Assembly: GCA_948890655.1 (NCBI GenBank)
Contig: CAQTYU010000014.1
Location: forward strand, 1 to 5,437
Origin: Christensenellaceae bacterium
GTDB lineage: Bacteria; Bacillota; Clostridia; Christensenellales; Borkfalkiaceae
Length of the DNA stretch: 5,437 nucleotides
Direction: 5' to 3'
Under the pieces are notes generated by a model. It saw nothing but the letters and a program-made list of their open reading frames with translations, made no database searches and was not told the DNA's origin. Shown piece after piece: positions 5,002 to 5,437 of the stretch. A program made the position numbers and the translations under genes. Numbering within the stretch: the first letter of the stretch is position 1; every line of letters starts with the position of its first letter.

Positions 5002-5437
5002 ATGAATAAAACGCAGTTGGAAAATTTGATTAAAAGAATGAACACTCCGTTTGAACCCGAAATCAAGGTTAGTCGGGAGATGGAGTCTTGGAAAGCAAGG
5101 CGTGAAGCGGAAAAATTAAGCGATACTGCATTATTGCCTGTATTGGAACAGATTATCGACGAGCACCGCGGCGAAAGCGACGGGGAACGTGAATTGCGTA
5201 GAGACGCTCGGTTTATATATGCAAAAATATTGAGTAATAATTTTGACGAAAAGGGTTTCTTGTTTTTATTAAACGAACTTTTTACCGAAACCGATTATTG
5301 GACTATCGAAAGTATATTAACAAACATTTGGTTTTTGGATATTCAGCAAGATACAAAACTATCGCCGCTTTTGAACTTTGCGGAAAATGCGAACCGTGAA
5401 AATTTGCAAACGGTTTTAAATATTTTAATCGAATATA
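5002..5437 (+). CDS. Hypothetical all-helical, HEAT-repeat-like protein, partial, runs off the right edge
   Basis: From ATG at 5002 the frame is open for 145 codons to the window end. The sequence is charged and helical throughout. The first 35 residues look like a coiled or linker segment (QLENLIKRMNTPFEPEIKVS). Then follow Leu/Ile-rich helices: LLPVLEQIIDEH, ARFIYAKIL, FLFLLNELF, IESILTNIWFL, LSPLLNFAEN, LQTVLNILIEY. Pairs of helices at this spacing suggest HEAT/ARM-like repeats, but I recognise no specific family. There is no signal peptide or membrane segment. The ribosome binding site is weak (GGA, nine bases before the ATG) and I see no promoter in the 133 nt after the flavoprotein gene, so co-transcription is possible. 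The codons are AT-rich compared with the queuosine operon. Confidence 0.7.
   Translation, partial: MNKTQLENLIKRMNTPFEPEIKVSREMESWKARREAEKLSDTALLPVLEQIIDEHRGESDGERELRRDARFIYAKILSNNFDEKGFLFLLNELFTETDYWTIESILTNIWFLDIQQDTKLSPLLNFAENANRENLQTVLNILIEY

Noticed and set aside
1..5437. CRISPR array, tRNA, rRNA or insertion sequence
   Set aside because: No regularly spaced repeats, cloverleaf, rRNA segment or transposase motif was seen on either strand.

Overview
The window is a stretch of bacterial chromosome, most likely from a clostridial or related low-to-mid G+C Firmicute, perhaps an uncultured gut lineage. The grounds are good Shine-Dalgarno sites, textbook sigma-A type promoters with 17-base spacers, a FolE of the kind found beside queuosine genes in Clostridia, and a secreted-type SGNH hydrolase. 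TGA is a normal stop: it ends queD and folE and overlaps the next start.

Left part (1-2548, minus strand): a tight queuosine-precursor operon, transcribed right to left, in the order queD-queE-folE-queC-queF (queF runs off the left edge). FolE opens GTP to dihydroneopterin triphosphate, QueD makes 6-carboxytetrahydropterin, QueE makes 7-carboxy-7-deazaguanine, QueC makes preQ0 and QueF reduces it to preQ1. The set covers the whole route from GTP to preQ1. The leader of about 125 nt carries a TTGACA-N17-TATTAT promoter, a candidate preQ1-I riboswitch and an intrinsic terminator just before the queD ribosome binding site. This fits feedback control by the end product.

Middle part (2603-4184, minus strand): a decayed region. 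It holds the 3' part of a secreted-type SGNH/GDSL hydrolase with a C-terminal beta-sandwich-like domain. That gene has lost its 5' end and is frameshifted at an A5 run. It is joined out of frame, near an A4 run, to a remnant of an unrecognised gene that also has an in-frame TGA. A 13-bp inverted repeat follows the hydrolase stop.

Right part (4229-5437, plus strand): an extended -10 promoter drives a complete NAD(P)H-dependent flavoprotein with an iron-sulfur-flavoprotein-like cysteine cluster. It is followed by the start of an AT-rich, all-helical, HEAT-like hypothetical gene that runs off the right edge. Base composition drops from about 63% G+C (1201-1260, in folE) to about 30% (5281-5340, in the last gene).

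I see no clearly new system. The most interesting points are the regulated queuosine leader and the composite relic region.
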